Source: Spirochaetes bacterium ADurb.Bin218
GTDB lineage: Bacteria > Spirochaetota > UBA4802 > UBA5550
Assembly: GCA_002069965.1 (NCBI GenBank)
Contig: MWCI01000032.1
Span: 1 to 35,579 of the forward strand
Direction: 5' to 3'
Length of the DNA: 35,579 nt
In this document: in pieces, positions 15,639-25,880 of the stretch
Layout: each line of letters opens with the position of its first letter
Position numbering within the stretch: the stretch's first letter is position 1
Made by a program: the position numbers and the translations under genes
The notes under the pieces: generated by a model
The model's database searches: none
What the model saw: only the letters and a program-made list of their open reading frames with translations
What the model was told of the DNA's origin: nothing

Positions 15639-15755
15639 TTGCATATAACTTTAAGCAGAAAAATATTTAACATACTGGCCGATAATATTACTAATAATTC
15701 AGATGAATTTATTCATCCGCTCTTTATGCGCATATCTTTATATAACCAAATTTAA
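15639..15755 (+). CDS. Possible 38-aa small protein between tig and clpP
   Basis: A 38-codon frame begins at TTG 15639, six bases after ACAGGAG, the same ribosome-binding site that precedes clpP. The product starts MHITLSRKIFNILADN and ends SLYNQI at TAA 15755, 15 bases before the clpP ATG. It would be transcribed with the operon. The leader-like position and the good site argue for translation; the short length and lack of a recognised family argue for caution. TTG starts are used by tig and holA in this window, so TTG itself is not a problem. Confidence 0.4.
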   Translation: MHITLSRKIFNILADNITNNSDEFIHPLFMRISLYNQI

Positions 15756-15770
15756 CAGGAGTTTAAAATA

Positions 15771-16358
15771 ATGAGTCTTGTACCAATTGTTGTAGAACAG
15801 ACAAGCAGAGGGGAGAGATCCTATGATATTTATTCAAGGCTTTTAAAAGATCGCATTATCTTTCTTGGAGAGCCAATAGATGATCATATCTCAAGCCTTG
15901 TCATTGCACAGCTTCTATTCTTGGAAGCAGAAGATCCAGACAAAGATATATTTTTATATATAAATTCTCCAGGTGGGGTAGTTACCTCAGGACTTGCAAT
16001 ATATGATACAATGCAGTATATCAAGCCAGATGTTGCAACTATCTGCCTTGGTCAAGCAGCTTCAATGGGTTCATTGCTTTTAGCAGCAGGAGCTCCTGGC
16101 AAGAGATCAGCTCTGCCAAATGCAAGAATTATGATTCACCAGCCTTCTGCAGGGTTTCAGGGTCAGGCCACTGACATAGAGATCCATGCAAAGGAAATTC
16201 TTAGAATCAAATCTAAGCTAAATGAGATCTACTCTCTTCACACAGGTAAGCCTGTTGATAAAATTGAGCAGGATATGGAAAGGGATAACTTTATGTCTGC
16301 TGCTGAGGCTGTGGAATATGGGCTTATCGATAAGGTAATTATGAGAACAGATAGATAG
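15771..16358 (+). CDS. clpP: ClpP, ATP-dependent Clp protease proteolytic subunit
   Basis: ClpP forms the two-ring serine protease chamber fed by ClpX or ClpA. All 195 residues fit the family. The catalytic triad is visible as S98 ([14 protein letters not shown]), H123 ([13 protein letters not shown]) and D172 ([12 protein letters not shown]). The N-terminal [20 protein letters not shown] lies next to the short propeptide region, so processing is minimal. The ATG has ACAGGAG upstream. The stop is followed within eight bases by clpX, its unfoldase partner. Confidence 0.97.
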   Translation: MSLVPIVVEQTSRGERSYDIYSRLLKDRIIFLGEPIDDHISSLVIAQLLFLEAEDPDKDIFLYINSPGGVVTSGLAIYDTMQYIKPDVATICLGQAASMGSLLLAAGAPGKRSALPNARIMIHQPSAGFQGQATDIEIHAKEILRIKSKLNEIYSLHTGKPVDKIEQDMERDNFMSAAEAVEYGLIDKVIMRTDR

Positions 16359-16366
16359 GTGAAAAT

Positions 16367-17626
16367 ATGTCAGGTAAGAGAAAAAGTCAACTTCCACCAC
16401 TTACATGCTCTTTCTGTGGGAAGAGCCAGGATGTGGTAAAAAAGCTTGTTGCAGGTCCAGATGTATATATTTGCGATGAGTGTATTGAGCTATGCAATCA
16501 GATTCTCCTTGATGAAGAAAACCATCAGTTGGAAGATAATATTACTAATCTTCCAAAGCCAAAGGAGATAAAGGCTATCTTAGATCAATATGTTATTGAT
16601 CAGGAAGAGGCAAAGAAGATTTTATCTGTTGCAGTTTATAATCACTATAAGAGAATTTTTTCAAATAGAAATCCTAAAAAGAATGATGTGGAGCTTGAAA
16701 AGAGCAATATAATACTTGCTGGCCCAAGTGGAAGTGGAAAGACTCTACTTGCTCAAACTCTTGCAAGAATGTTGAAGGTGCCCTTTGCAATTGTTGATGC
16801 TACTTCTCTTACTGAAGCTGGATATGTTGGTGAGGATGTTGAAAATATACTACTGCGCCTTATACAAAATGCAGATGGTGATATAAAAAAGGCAGAGATT
16901 GGAATAATCTACATTGATGAAATAGATAAGATTGCTCGTAAGGGTGATAATCCTTCTATTACAAGGGATGTTTCCGGTGAAGGGGTGCAGCAGGCTCTGC
17001 TCAAGATAATTGAAGGGACAATAGCTAATGTTCCTCCTCAGGGCGGAAGAAAGCATCCTCATCAGGAATTCATTGCAATAAATACAAGCAATATTCTCTT
17101 TATTGTAGGTGGCGCTTTTATTGGCCTTGATAAGATTGTTAAAAATAGGCTTGGTAATAAGACCCTTGGTTTTGGAGCAAAGATCCAGAGTTCAAAGGAT
17201 ATAGAAGATATAGACATAGCAAAACACCTCACTCCAGAGGATTTTATTAAATTTGGCTTGATCCCTGAATTTGTTGGCCGCCTCCCTGTAATTGCTCATC
17301 TCCATGGCTTGAGCAAAGAGGCCTTAGTGAGAATTCTCACTGAACCAAAGAATTCACTTGTAAAACAATACCAGAAGATTTTTTCTTTTGAGGATATTGA
17401 GCTTGAATTTGAGAATGAAGCTCTTGAAGAGATTGCAAATATAGCCTTTGAGAGAAAGACTGGAGCAAGGGGATTGCGTTCAGTACTTGAACATCTTATG
17501 CTTGATTTAATGTATGAGGTTCCTTCAGATAATGATAATATCTATAAGATAGTCATAACCAGAGATATGGTTTTGAAACAGGGGAAACCTGTAATTCACT
17601 ATAAAAAGAAGGAAAAGACAGCTTAG
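16367..17626 (+). CDS. clpX: ClpX, ATP-binding unfoldase subunit of ClpXP
   Basis: ClpX is the hexameric AAA+ unfoldase that delivers tagged substrates to ClpP. The N-terminal zinc-binding domain uses C14, C17, C36 and C39 (CSFCGKS ... YICDEC). Walker A GPSGSGKT is at residues 119-126, Walker B IIYIDEID includes D184 and E185, and the ClpP-docking loop is in the segment [13 protein letters not shown]. Length, 419 residues, is standard. AGGTG lies at the end of clpP, just before the ATG, so translation follows directly from clpP. Confidence 0.97.
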   Translation: MSGKRKSQLPPLTCSFCGKSQDVVKKLVAGPDVYICDECIELCNQILLDEENHQLEDNITNLPKPKEIKAILDQYVIDQEEAKKILSVAVYNHYKRIFSNRNPKKNDVELEKSNIILAGPSGSGKTLLAQTLARMLKVPFAIVDATSLTEAGYVGEDVENILLRLIQNADGDIKKAEIGIIYIDEIDKIARKGDNPSITRDVSGEGVQQALLKIIEGTIANVPPQGGRKHPHQEFIAINTSNILFIVGGAFIGLDKIVKNRLGNKTLGFGAKIQSSKDIEDIDIAKHLTPEDFIKFGLIPEFVGRLPVIAHLHGLSKEALVRILTEPKNSLVKQYQKIFSFEDIELEFENEALEEIANIAFERKTGARGLRSVLEHLMLDLMYEVPSDNDNIYKIVITRDMVLKQGKPVIHYKKKEKTA

Positions 17627-17652
17627 TCTATTACTTTTGTAAAGAGGAAACA

Positions 17653-20112
17653 ATGGCAGGAAAAAATATAGATTTTGATAAGGTTTACCCACTTCTTCCT
17701 TTGAGGGATGTTGTGGTTTATCCCCATGTTGTGATGCCTCTTTTTGTTGGTAGGGAAAAGTCAATCAATGCTCTTGATAAGGCAATGAAGAGCGATAGGT
17801 TAATTATTCTCCTTACGCAAAAGGATCCGCAGAATCCTTCTCCAAAGAGAGAGGATCTCCATGAGGTTGGAACTATTGCTGAGATATTACAGCTGCTTAA
17901 ACTCCCTGACGGAACAATTAAGGTTTTAGTGGAGGGGATTTCCAGGTGTTTTATCTCTGATTTAATTGATGAAGAGGAACATCTATCTGCTTCGGTTAAG
18001 CGTATTGAGAGACATGTAGATATTGACGCTGATAAGTCACTGTTAAAGTCAGAGCTTCTTGAGGTTTTTGATAAGTATATAAAGCTAAACAAAAAAGTCC
18101 CAAAAGAGGCTCTTACCTCTGCAGAGAGCATTGATGATTTATCTCAACTTGCTGATGTAATTGCTTCTCACATTGAGATGAGGCTTGAGTATAGACAGGC
18201 AATTCTTGAAATTGGAAATCCAGTGGATAGAATCAATAAACTAATTGAGCTCATCAATGGAGAGATTGAGGTAATGTTCATTGAGAAGAAGATCCAGAAT
18301 CAGGTGCGCAAGCAGATGGAAAAAACTCAAAAGGAATATTACCTTAATGAGCAGATGAAGGTCATAAGAAAGGAACTTGGTCAGGGAGACTATGAGGTCG
18401 ATGAAATAACTGACTTGAGAAATTCCATTGAAAAGGCTAAACTGCCAGAAGAGGCCAGGACTAAGGCTTTGCAGGAACTTAAACGCCTTGAAAAAATGCC
18501 ACCTATGTCTGCTGAATCTGCTGTTGTAAGAAGCTACATTGAATGGCTGCGCGATGTCCCATGGCATAAAAAGACAAGGGACACTCGAACAATCGAAGAA
18601 GCCATAGAGATTTTAAATCAAGATCACTATGGCCTTGATGAAGTCAAAGAGCGAATTATAGAATATATAGCTGTAAATAAACTTTCCAAAAAGCTCAAGG
18701 GACCTATTCTGTGCTTTGTTGGACCTCCGGGAGTTGGTAAAACCTCTCTTGGCAGATCTGTTGCCAATGCCTTGAACAGAAAGTTTGTCAGGATGTCTCT
18801 TGGTGGAGTAAGGGACGAGGCTGAGATCAGAGGTCACAGGCGAACATATGTCGGTGCTTTACCTGGTAGAATTATACAGATGATGAAAAAGGCAGGCACT
18901 GTAAATCCTGTTATACTCCTTGACGAGATTGACAAGATGTCAATGGACTTTAGAGGAGATCCCTCCTCTGCGCTGTTGGAGGTGCTTGATCCTGAGCAGA
19001 ATAATTCCTTTGTGGATCATTATATGGAAGTGCCATACGATCTGTCTGATGTAATGTTTATCACAACGGCAAATGCTCAGCATAATATACCATTGCCTCT
19101 ACAGGACAGGATGGAGATAATTGAGCTCTCCAGCTATACAGAGCCAGAGAAGCTGCGTATTGCCATTGACTTTCTCCTTGGAAAACAAATAGAAGAAAAT
19201 GGATTAAAGCCAGAAAATATTGATTATCCAGAAGATGCAATGCTTTTTACAATACGACACTATACACGGGAGGCTGGAGTGCGAAGCCTTGAGCGTGTAA
19301 TTGCAAAGGTCTGTCGTAAGGTTGCCCGTGAGGTTGTTCAGCATGGTCCTCTTTTTAAGAAGAAGATTACAGAGGATGTTTTAAAAAGCTATCTTGGTCC
19401 AATAAGGTTTAAATACGGTGTAATAGAAGAAAAGAGTGAAGTGGGACTTGCCAATGGTCTTGCATGGACAGAAGTGGGTGGCGATATTCTCAATATTGAG
19501 GCTTCTCTCATAAAAGGGAAGGGTGATCTTAAACTTACTGGTAAGCTGGGCGAGGTTATGCAAGAGTCTGCTCAGGCTGCTTTTACTTATGTAAGGGCAA
19601 ATCAACAGTTTTTTAATATTGATGAAGAGCTCTTCAAAAATTTTGATGTTCACCTCCATGTTCCAGAAGGGGCTATTCCTAAGGATGGACCTTCTGCTGG
19701 TATTACAATGGCTGTTGTCCTTGCATCTCTTTTTAGCAAAATTCCTGTTCGCAGGGATATTGCAATGACAGGGGAGATTACTCTAAGAGGAAAAGTTCTG
19801 CCTATTGGTGGACTTAAAGAAAAGGTTCTGGCTGCTCATAGAGCAATGATAAAGCATGTAATATTGCCAAAGGAGAACGAAAAGGATCTTGAAAAGATAC
19901 CTGAGTATGTAAGAAATGAAATGGCATTCCATCCAGTATCCACAATGGAAGAGGTTCTGTTCCTTGCTCTTGAGTCTCCAGAAAAATTTTTTAGAGATTC
20001 ATCTTTAACCAAAAATCTCTATAATAGATGGAAGGAAACTATACCTGATTGGACAATAAATATAAATGAAATAACTGAAGTTTCAATAGAAGAAAAGCCT
20101 GCAGCAATGTAG
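17653..20112 (+). CDS. lon: Lon ATP-dependent protease
   Basis: Lon is a hexameric AAA+ serine protease for damaged and regulatory proteins. The order is an N-terminal substrate domain ([20 protein letters not shown]), a coiled region ([19 protein letters not shown]), Walker A GPPGVGKT at 357-364, Walker [11 protein letters not shown], and a C-terminal protease domain with the Ser-Lys dyad S681 (KDGPSAGIT) and K724 ([13 protein letters not shown]), spaced 43 residues apart as in E. coli. The 819 residues are typical. It starts 26 bp after clpX with an AGAGGA site and is the last gene of the operon, followed at once by a terminator. Confidence 0.97.
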   Translation: MAGKNIDFDKVYPLLPLRDVVVYPHVVMPLFVGREKSINALDKAMKSDRLIILLTQKDPQNPSPKREDLHEVGTIAEILQLLKLPDGTIKVLVEGISRCFISDLIDEEEHLSASVKRIERHVDIDADKSLLKSELLEVFDKYIKLNKKVPKEALTSAESIDDLSQLADVIASHIEMRLEYRQAILEIGNPVDRINKLIELINGEIEVMFIEKKIQNQVRKQMEKTQKEYYLNEQMKVIRKELGQGDYEVDEITDLRNSIEKAKLPEEARTKALQELKRLEKMPPMSAESAVVRSYIEWLRDVPWHKKTRDTRTIEEAIEILNQDHYGLDEVKERIIEYIAVNKLSKKLKGPILCFVGPPGVGKTSLGRSVANALNRKFVRMSLGGVRDEAEIRGHRRTYVGALPGRIIQMMKKAGTVNPVILLDEIDKMSMDFRGDPSSALLEVLDPEQNNSFVDHYMEVPYDLSDVMFITTANAQHNIPLPLQDRMEIIELSSYTEPEKLRIAIDFLLGKQIEENGLKPENIDYPEDAMLFTIRHYTREAGVRSLERVIAKVCRKVAREVVQHGPLFKKKITEDVLKSYLGPIRFKYGVIEEKSEVGLANGLAWTEVGGDILNIEASLIKGKGDLKLTGKLGEVMQESAQAAFTYVRANQQFFNIDEELFKNFDVHLHVPEGAIPKDGPSAGITMAVVLASLFSKIPVRRDIAMTGEITLRGKVLPIGGLKEKVLAAHRAMIKHVILPKENEKDLEKIPEYVRNEMAFHPVSTMEEVLFLALESPEKFFRDSSLTKNLYNRWKETIPDWTININEITEVSIEEKPAAM

Positions 20113-20118
20113 GCTTTT
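20093..20118 (+). terminator. Intrinsic terminator of the tig-clpP-clpX-lon operon
   Basis: AAAAGCCT (20093-20100) pairs with AGGCTTTT (20111-20118) around a ten-base loop, and a T-rich tail follows. The hairpin overlaps the lon stop. Because the left arm is preceded by A-rich sequence, it could also stop the convergent methyltransferase transcript. Confidence 0.8.
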
Positions 20119-20871
20119 TTATTCTTTTTTAAAAACAATTAGCATCTTGTTTGAGTTTTCTGTGAAGGGCTCTTTTTTGCTATTGGCAAAAACATCAGTC
20201 AAGATTAGACCATTGTTTTTTATAAAGCTTTTGACCTCATCTATGCTGAAGGCCCTCATGGTATGTGTGTCTGTATAGAGGAGAGTTCCTTTTGGTGATG
20301 AAACTATGTATCTATAGTTTACTTCTGCGATGCTTTTTGTCTTATTTATCAATTCAAATCCCCTTTCTCTTTCTATTACAAGGTCCTGATATTTAGTTGT
20401 GGAAACGTGAGATAAGGGTTTATTTTTTATTTTTTGAACAGGTATTGAGTTCCATATTTCAAATATACCTGTGGCTCCTGATTTCATGGATTTCCATGTA
20501 TTCCAGAATAGCATATCCATATCTTTGTCGTTTATTAAATAGGCAATGGAACCAAACAGAGATATAACAAGATCAAATTCCTGATAAAAATCGAAGCTTT
20601 TGAAGTTCATATTTATAAACTTTATTCCATCAGGAAATCTCTCTCTGGCTATTTGAAGCATCTCAGGGCTGTTATCAATACCAACGCATTTTTGCACTCC
20701 GAGTTTTTTTATTGAGTCAAGGTGTTCTCCAGTGCCACATCCTATATCAAGAACTGAGGGGTTTTGGTATTTTGAGAGATATGAATTTATAAACTGAATA
20801 TCAAATACTATATTTCTATGATTTGATTCAATTGCAAAATAATATTCAGCAAGCTCTTTGTATAGTTTCAT
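20119..20871 (-). CDS. SAM-dependent class I methyltransferase
   Basis: A 250-residue methyltransferase with a clear S-adenosylmethionine site: motif I VLDIGCGTGEHLDSI near residue 40, acidic motif II CVGIDNSPEMLQIA, and motif IV FDLVISLFGSIAYL. The C-terminal sheet includes YTDTHTMRAFSIDEVKSFI. Substrate is unknown; small molecules are as likely as proteins. The ATG overlaps the ptsI stop as ATGA, so translation is coupled to enzyme I, an unusual pairing. The 3' end converges on lon and shares its terminator region. Confidence 0.87.
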   Translation of the reverse strand: MKLYKELAEYYFAIESNHRNIVFDIQFINSYLSKYQNPSVLDIGCGTGEHLDSIKKLGVQKCVGIDNSPEMLQIARERFPDGIKFINMNFKSFDFYQEFDLVISLFGSIAYLINDKDMDMLFWNTWKSMKSGATGIFEIWNSIPVQKIKNKPLSHVSTTKYQDLVIERERGFELINKTKSIAEVNYRYIVSSPKGTLLYTDTHTMRAFSIDEVKSFIKNNGLILTDVFANSKKEPFTENSNKMLIVFKKE

Positions 20872-22616
20872 TTTAGAATAAGATCTGGAAATTTTTTAAA
20901 AACTACATCGTTAAAAATCTGCTCTATCTCTTCCTGTTTTTTTAGCGAAAGAACATGGTGAGTAAAATTTTGGCATTCTTCCATTGAAACAGATCGAATA
21001 ACATTTTTTACCAGATATAGATTTTTAGAACTCATGGAAAGCTCAAGAAATCCAAGTCCAAGCAAAAGCATGGTGTATTTAGCTTCTCCAGCCATTTCCC
21101 CACAAATGGATATAGGGATGGAATATTTATGAGAAGTATCAGCCATCATTTTAAGAAATCTTAGCACAGATATATCAAGAGGATTATATATATCTGCTAT
21201 TTTTTCGTTTGATCTATCAACAGCAAGAATATATTGAACTAAATCGTTTGTGCCAACAGAAAAAAAGTCAGCTTCCTCAGCAAGTATATCAGCAGCAATA
21301 ACAGCAGATGGAACCTCTATCATTATCCCCAGTTTAACATCTGGATCAAAGGGAATCCCGCTTATCCGTAACTCATCCATTACATCGTGAGTAATTTTCT
21401 TTGCCTCAATAAGCTCACTCAGGTTTGAGATCATAGGAAACATGATTTTTATTTTTCCAAAGGCGCTTGCCCTGAGAATAGCCCTTAGTTGTGTTTTGAA
21501 TATTTCTATGTTGCGCAGGCTAAATCTTATAGATCTACAACCTAAGAATGGGTTCATCTCTCTTTGGAACTTCATGGATCCTGGTATTTTATCTCCTCCA
21601 AAATCCAGAGTCCTTATTGTGACAGGGTAGGGATTAAAAAATTCCACAACCTTTTTATATTCTTGAAACTGTGATTCTTCATCTGGAAGATTTTTCCCAA
21701 GAAATAAAAACTCAGTCCTAAAAAGTCCAACTCCATGAGCTCCATGATTTTTTATATTTTCCATCTCGTCAGGAATTTCAAGATTGCCATAGAGAAAAAC
21801 TTCTATGCTGTCAGTTGTAACAGATGGGAGAGTGGTGAGCTTTGAAAGCTCTTCTTCAATTTTTTCCAGCTCCAGTTGATATTTCTTGTATTCTCCTATT
21901 TCTTCCTGTGATGGATTTATTATAATTTCTCCATGGATTGCATCAACTATAACATAATCGTCATTTTTAACATAAGATGTTATATCGTCCATACCAACAA
22001 TTGCTGGTATATCCATGGATCGAGCCATGATGGCAGTATGGGATGTTTTGCCACCATGATCTGTAACAAAGGCAAGTATATATTGCCTGTTTAAAAGTGC
22101 TGTTTCTGAGGGGGTAAGATCAGAGGCAAATAGAATACTATACTCATTTATGTCAGAAAGGTTTACCTTATTTTTTTGCTGAAGATTACTTATTAGGCGT
22201 TTGTTTATGTCAGAAACATCTACTATTCTTTCCCTTAGATACTCATCATCTATCTGACTGAGAGAATTTATCAGTTCAATTGATATATCATTGATTACCC
22301 ATTCTGCATTTCTCTGTTCCTGCCGTATTTTTCTCCTTGCTCTTTCTATGAAGTGAGGATCTTCAAGAGCCATTATATGGGTGGAAAAAATATCTGCCAG
22401 ATCATTAAATTTTTCTTCTGCAATTTTATTTTGTATTTCTATAATTTCTTGTTTTGTTTTGTTTAGTGCATCGTTAAAGCGTTCTATTTCTTTTTCTAAA
22501 TTGGCCTCATTTATGTGATATTTAGGTATTTTGATTTCATCACCGCGAAAAACTATTGCTTTTCCCATTCTGATACCAGGGGAAGCGATGATTCCTTTCT
22601 TTATTCGCTTTGACAT
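20868..22616 (-). CDS. ptsI: Phosphoenolpyruvate-protein phosphotransferase (PTS enzyme I)
   Basis: Enzyme I takes phosphate from PEP and passes it to HPr. The 582 residues and domain order are standard. The phosphorylated histidine is H193 in GGKTSHTAIMAR. The PEP-binding TIM barrel contains GIMIEVPSAVIAADIL, ADFFSVGTNDLVQYILAVDR and the catalytic cysteine in SICGEMAGEA. No HPr or EII gene is seen here, so the system may be mainly regulatory, as in many related bacteria; that part is inference. A consensus-like promoter lies about 50 bp upstream. The stop overlaps the methyltransferase start. Confidence 0.94.
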   Translation of the reverse strand: MSKRIKKGIIASPGIRMGKAIVFRGDEIKIPKYHINEANLEKEIERFNDALNKTKQEIIEIQNKIAEEKFNDLADIFSTHIMALEDPHFIERARRKIRQEQRNAEWVINDISIELINSLSQIDDEYLRERIVDVSDINKRLISNLQQKNKVNLSDINEYSILFASDLTPSETALLNRQYILAFVTDHGGKTSHTAIMARSMDIPAIVGMDDITSYVKNDDYVIVDAIHGEIIINPSQEEIGEYKKYQLELEKIEEELSKLTTLPSVTTDSIEVFLYGNLEIPDEMENIKNHGAHGVGLFRTEFLFLGKNLPDEESQFQEYKKVVEFFNPYPVTIRTLDFGGDKIPGSMKFQREMNPFLGCRSIRFSLRNIEIFKTQLRAILRASAFGKIKIMFPMISNLSELIEAKKITHDVMDELRISGIPFDPDVKLGIMIEVPSAVIAADILAEEADFFSVGTNDLVQYILAVDRSNEKIADIYNPLDISVLRFLKMMADTSHKYSIPISICGEMAGEAKYTMLLLGLGFLELSMSSKNLYLVKNVIRSVSMEECQNFTHHVLSLKKQEEIEQIFNDVVFKKFPDLILK

Positions 22617-22665
22617 ATTGCACCAGACATTTTATATTTTGCTATCATCAAGTTTAATAAACAGT

Positions 22666-22694
22666 AACATAAATATCGGAATTTTTCTTGTCAA
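22666..22694 (-). promoter_or_regulatory. Likely sigma-70-type promoter of ptsI
   Basis: On the minus strand a perfect -35 TTGACA (22694-22689) is followed after exactly 17 bases by TATGTT (22671-22666), a four-of-six -10. It sits in the 84-bp gap between argC and ptsI, pointing to ptsI, and implies ptsI has its own transcript separate from rnr-argC. Confidence 0.5.
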
Positions 22695-22700
22695 GATAAA

Positions 22701-23744
22701 TTAAGGGAACATTGGATTAAGCATAAGCCCCGTTGTTTCCTCAAAACCAAGGATAATATTTGCATTTTGAACTGCATTACCAGATTGGCCTTTCATTAAA
22801 TTATCAATTGCAGCACAAATAAAGAACTTTCCAGTTCTTTTGTCAATAGCAGGCCTTATTATGCACCTGTTTGTCCCTCTGACATCTGCTGTTGAGATTG
22901 AATTTTTGCTTATTGCAACAAAAGGAGAATTTTTGTAATAGAGAGTGTAAATCTCTATAATCTCATCTGTGGTGAGCTTTTCTTTTGGATCTCCATACAT
23001 TGAGACAAGTATTCCTCTATTCATGGGAACAATTTGTGGCACAAAGAGAATTTTTTTATTCTCCGATGAAAAACGGTTAAGTATATTTTCCACCTCAACA
23101 AGATGCTGATGAGTGCCTTCCCTATAGGTATTGGTATTTTCATATCGAAGAGGGTATGAGTTGGCTCTGCCTGGATTAACACCTGCTCCAGAGACTCCTG
23201 TTTTCCCATCGCAGAATATTGTTTCACTGGCAATTAAGTTCTTTTCTATGGCAGGCAAAAGAGCAAGGATCATTGTTATGGCAAAGCATCCTGGATTTCC
23301 AACTATCTTTGCTTTTTTTATCTCTTCGCTAAACTTCTCTGGGAGTCCATAAACAGCCTCTGGCAGTAGAGAAGGCTCATAATGATTTATATCCATTGAT
23401 TTATTTGCTGCATAAAGTTCATAATCTTTAAGGGAGTTAAATCTAAAGTCTCCACTAAAATCAATTACAGGTATTCCTTTGTCTGTAAATTTTTTTATCA
23501 ATTGCATTCCTGCCCTATCAGGTGTTGAGAAAAAGGCTATATCTATATTGTCTATTTGCATTTCATCTGGAGAGCATACAGGGAGATCACAAATCCCCTT
23601 AAGATGCGGATATAGGTCAGAGATTTTTTTTCCGTGGTCAAGGGCCACAAGGCCTGCTATTTCTAAACCTGGATGGCGGGATATAATATCTATGAGCCCT
23701 ATCCCTCCAAATCCTGTAGCTCCTACAATCAATGCTTTTTTCAT
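22701..23744 (-). CDS. argC: N-acetyl-gamma-glutamyl-phosphate reductase
   Basis: ArgC makes N-acetylglutamate semialdehyde from the acyl phosphate with NADPH, the third step of arginine synthesis. The nucleotide-binding motif GATGFGGIGLI is at the N-terminus and the catalytic cysteine is C153 in VGNPGCFAITMILAL. The conserved VSGAGVNPGRANSY and the histidine segment THQHLVEVENIL are present. Length, 347 residues, is normal. The ATG overlaps the rnr stop in an ATGA, so an amino-acid enzyme is translationally linked to an RNase. No other arg gene is in the window. Confidence 0.95.
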   Translation of the reverse strand: MKKALIVGATGFGGIGLIDIISRHPGLEIAGLVALDHGKKISDLYPHLKGICDLPVCSPDEMQIDNIDIAFFSTPDRAGMQLIKKFTDKGIPVIDFSGDFRFNSLKDYELYAANKSMDINHYEPSLLPEAVYGLPEKFSEEIKKAKIVGNPGCFAITMILALLPAIEKNLIASETIFCDGKTGVSGAGVNPGRANSYPLRYENTNTYREGTHQHLVEVENILNRFSSENKKILFVPQIVPMNRGILVSMYGDPKEKLTTDEIIEIYTLYYKNSPFVAISKNSISTADVRGTNRCIIRPAIDKRTGKFFICAAIDNLMKGQSGNAVQNANIILGFEETTGLMLNPMFP

Positions 23745-25879
23745 CTTTTCTTCCTCTTGCGTTGTTTTTTTGATAGCTCAGCAGGCTCAAAGTCAATGCG
23801 CATTGTGTCAATATCGGATGCTGTGAGCCTTACCCTTATTTTATCGCCAAGAATAAATTTTCTCCTGTTTTGTCTTCCTGTAATCATAAAGTCTTCTTCT
23901 CTGAAGACATAAAAGTCATCTGTAATGTTTCGTAAAGGGATCATGCCTTCAACTGGAATTTCATTTAGCGTTACAAAAATTCCAGATTTTGTAAGTCCAC
24001 TTATAATGGCGTCAAATTCCTGTCCAATAAAATTTTTCATAAGTCTGCATGCTTTTATTTTTATGAAATCCCTTTCGGCCTTTTGAGCTACTCTTTCCAT
24101 TTGTGAGGACTTTTCTCCAATTGCATTTAACTCCTCTGTGTTATATGGAGGTTGACTATTATCCATTAAGCTTTTTAAGCATCTGTGAACTATAAGATCT
24201 GGATATCTTCTGATAGGAGAGGTAAAGTGAGTATAATCTGGAAATCCAAGTCCAAAGTGACCCAGAGGAACTGTGCCATAATAGGCCTGCATCATTGATC
24301 TAAGAATAACAAAATTGACCACCTGCTGGTAATCCTTCCCAGATACTTCTTTCAATACTGTCTGAATGCTTTTTGCCAGATTCTTTTCATCCTTTAGCTT
24401 AAGTCCAAGTGTTTTAAGAAAATTTTTGAGGGATATTATATTTTCTTCACTTATCTTTTCATGAACTCTATATAGCGCAGGTATAGAATTTTCTTTAAGC
24501 CTTCGTGAAACAGCTTCATTGGCACTGAGCATAAATTCTTCTATGAGGCTTTGACTCTGTAATTGAGATACAAAACGAATCTCTTTGACCTTGCCATTTT
24601 CATAAATCAGTTCCTGATCCGTAAGGTTGAGATCAATTTTTCCTTCTTTTATTCTTTTTTTTCTAAGAATGGCAGCAAGTCTCATCATTTGTTTAAGCTT
24701 TTTCCCGAGGGCAGTTGCAGATTTATCTTTCAGCAATTCCTCTGCCTTTTTATAAGTGAGCCTTTTATTTACTTTTATAATTCCCCGATAGGATTCAAAT
24801 TTAGTCATATTGCCACTGGAGTCAAAGGTCATCTCTGCTGTTAAAGAGAGTCTCTCTTCCCCTTCTCGTAAAGAGCATAGATTATTGGAAAGCACCTCTG
24901 GAAGCATTGGTATTACACGATCCCCAAGATAATAGCTGGTTCCTCTTTTGTATGCCTCAAGATCTATTTCTGAGGATTGGAAAACATAGGCAGATACATC
25001 TGCTATATGTACATATAGCTTTATGCTTTTTTTATTTTCCCTGATGGATATTGCATCGTCAAAGTCCTTGGCTGTATCACCATCAATTGTGATAGTAAAA
25101 AGCCTCCTATAATCCTTTCTGTTTTTGAGTTCATTTTCTGGAACTCTTATTTCACTTGCACTTAAGGATTTATGATGAGGATCTGGCAGTGAGTGTTTTG
25201 TTCTTATTCGTAAAAAATCAAAGGTCTCATCATCTTCTTTGAAATATTCAAGAGCCTTAGCCTCAATCATCCCAGAGAATTTTTTATTTGTAAGCTCCAA
25301 AGCTGCATATTCCCAATTCTCTGGAGTTTTTTCATCATTGTTTATATAGACTTTAGTTTCGTTTGGGGTATCAAGTAGTGTAAGTGTTGTTATTGATGAG
25401 CTTCTGGAAATAACTCTGCCAACAAAAATATTTTTAAGCCTTTTTAAGACAGAGTTGACTCGTCCAAAAAAGTATCCTTTTCTAAAATCTGTAATCTCAA
25501 TGAAACAGAGATCGCTATTTTGGGCAGTGTTCAGGTCTTCTCTTTTAATTATAATCTCAAGTCCATTGAAAAGAGCATAGGCATCATTTCCTTGTGAAAC
25601 AGTAACAGTTCCTTCAAAAATAAGATCATTGTTTTTGTGGTAGGTTTTTTTCTCTTTTGTAACAAAGCCACAGGAGATTAGATGATTTAGAATACTATCA
25701 GCTTCAGAGAAATCAAGTGAAGCATTGACTTTCTTGCTTTTTTTTTGCCTTTGCCTTTGGCCTCTACTTTTATCTTTTTGGCTTTCGTATTTTATGATTC
25801 TGCTGTATAGTTCATCTTTTGTAAAGGATGAGTCTACTTCCCTGAGGGCTTGGATTATGGTTTTTGTTTTGATGGGCAT
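23741..25879 (-). CDS. rnr: Ribonuclease R (RNase II/RNB family exoribonuclease)
   Basis: RNase R is a processive 3'-5' exoribonuclease that degrades structured RNA. The product of 712 residues starts with a winged-helix-like segment, then cold-shock domains (FEGTVTVSQGNDAYALF), the RNB catalytic core with its aspartates in TIDGDTAKDFDDAIS, and the RNB signature YKRGTSYYLGDRVIPMLPE. An S1 domain (IISGLTKSGIFVTLNEIPVE) and a lysine/arginine-rich tail KKQRKRKKR follow, which favours RNase R over RNase II. I chose ATG 25879, one base after the upstream gene's stop, since the frame further upstream to 25972 merely overlaps that gene. Confidence 0.93.
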   Translation of the reverse strand: MPIKTKTIIQALREVDSSFTKDELYSRIIKYESQKDKSRGQRQRQKKSKKVNASLDFSEADSILNHLISCGFVTKEKKTYHKNNDLIFEGTVTVSQGNDAYALFNGLEIIIKREDLNTAQNSDLCFIEITDFRKGYFFGRVNSVLKRLKNIFVGRVISRSSSITTLTLLDTPNETKVYINNDEKTPENWEYAALELTNKKFSGMIEAKALEYFKEDDETFDFLRIRTKHSLPDPHHKSLSASEIRVPENELKNRKDYRRLFTITIDGDTAKDFDDAISIRENKKSIKLYVHIADVSAYVFQSSEIDLEAYKRGTSYYLGDRVIPMLPEVLSNNLCSLREGEERLSLTAEMTFDSSGNMTKFESYRGIIKVNKRLTYKKAEELLKDKSATALGKKLKQMMRLAAILRKKRIKEGKIDLNLTDQELIYENGKVKEIRFVSQLQSQSLIEEFMLSANEAVSRRLKENSIPALYRVHEKISEENIISLKNFLKTLGLKLKDEKNLAKSIQTVLKEVSGKDYQQVVNFVILRSMMQAYYGTVPLGHFGLGFPDYTHFTSPIRRYPDLIVHRCLKSLMDNSQPPYNTEELNAIGEKSSQMERVAQKAERDFIKIKACRLMKNFIGQEFDAIISGLTKSGIFVTLNEIPVEGMIPLRNITDDFYVFREEDFMITGRQNRRKFILGDKIRVRLTASDIDTMRIDFEPAELSKKQRKRKKR

Positions 25880-25880
25880 T

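Noticed and set aside
17718-18131. Minus-strand frame of 137 codons inside lon
   Set aside because: Serine-rich shadow of the lon reading frame without translation signals or family features.
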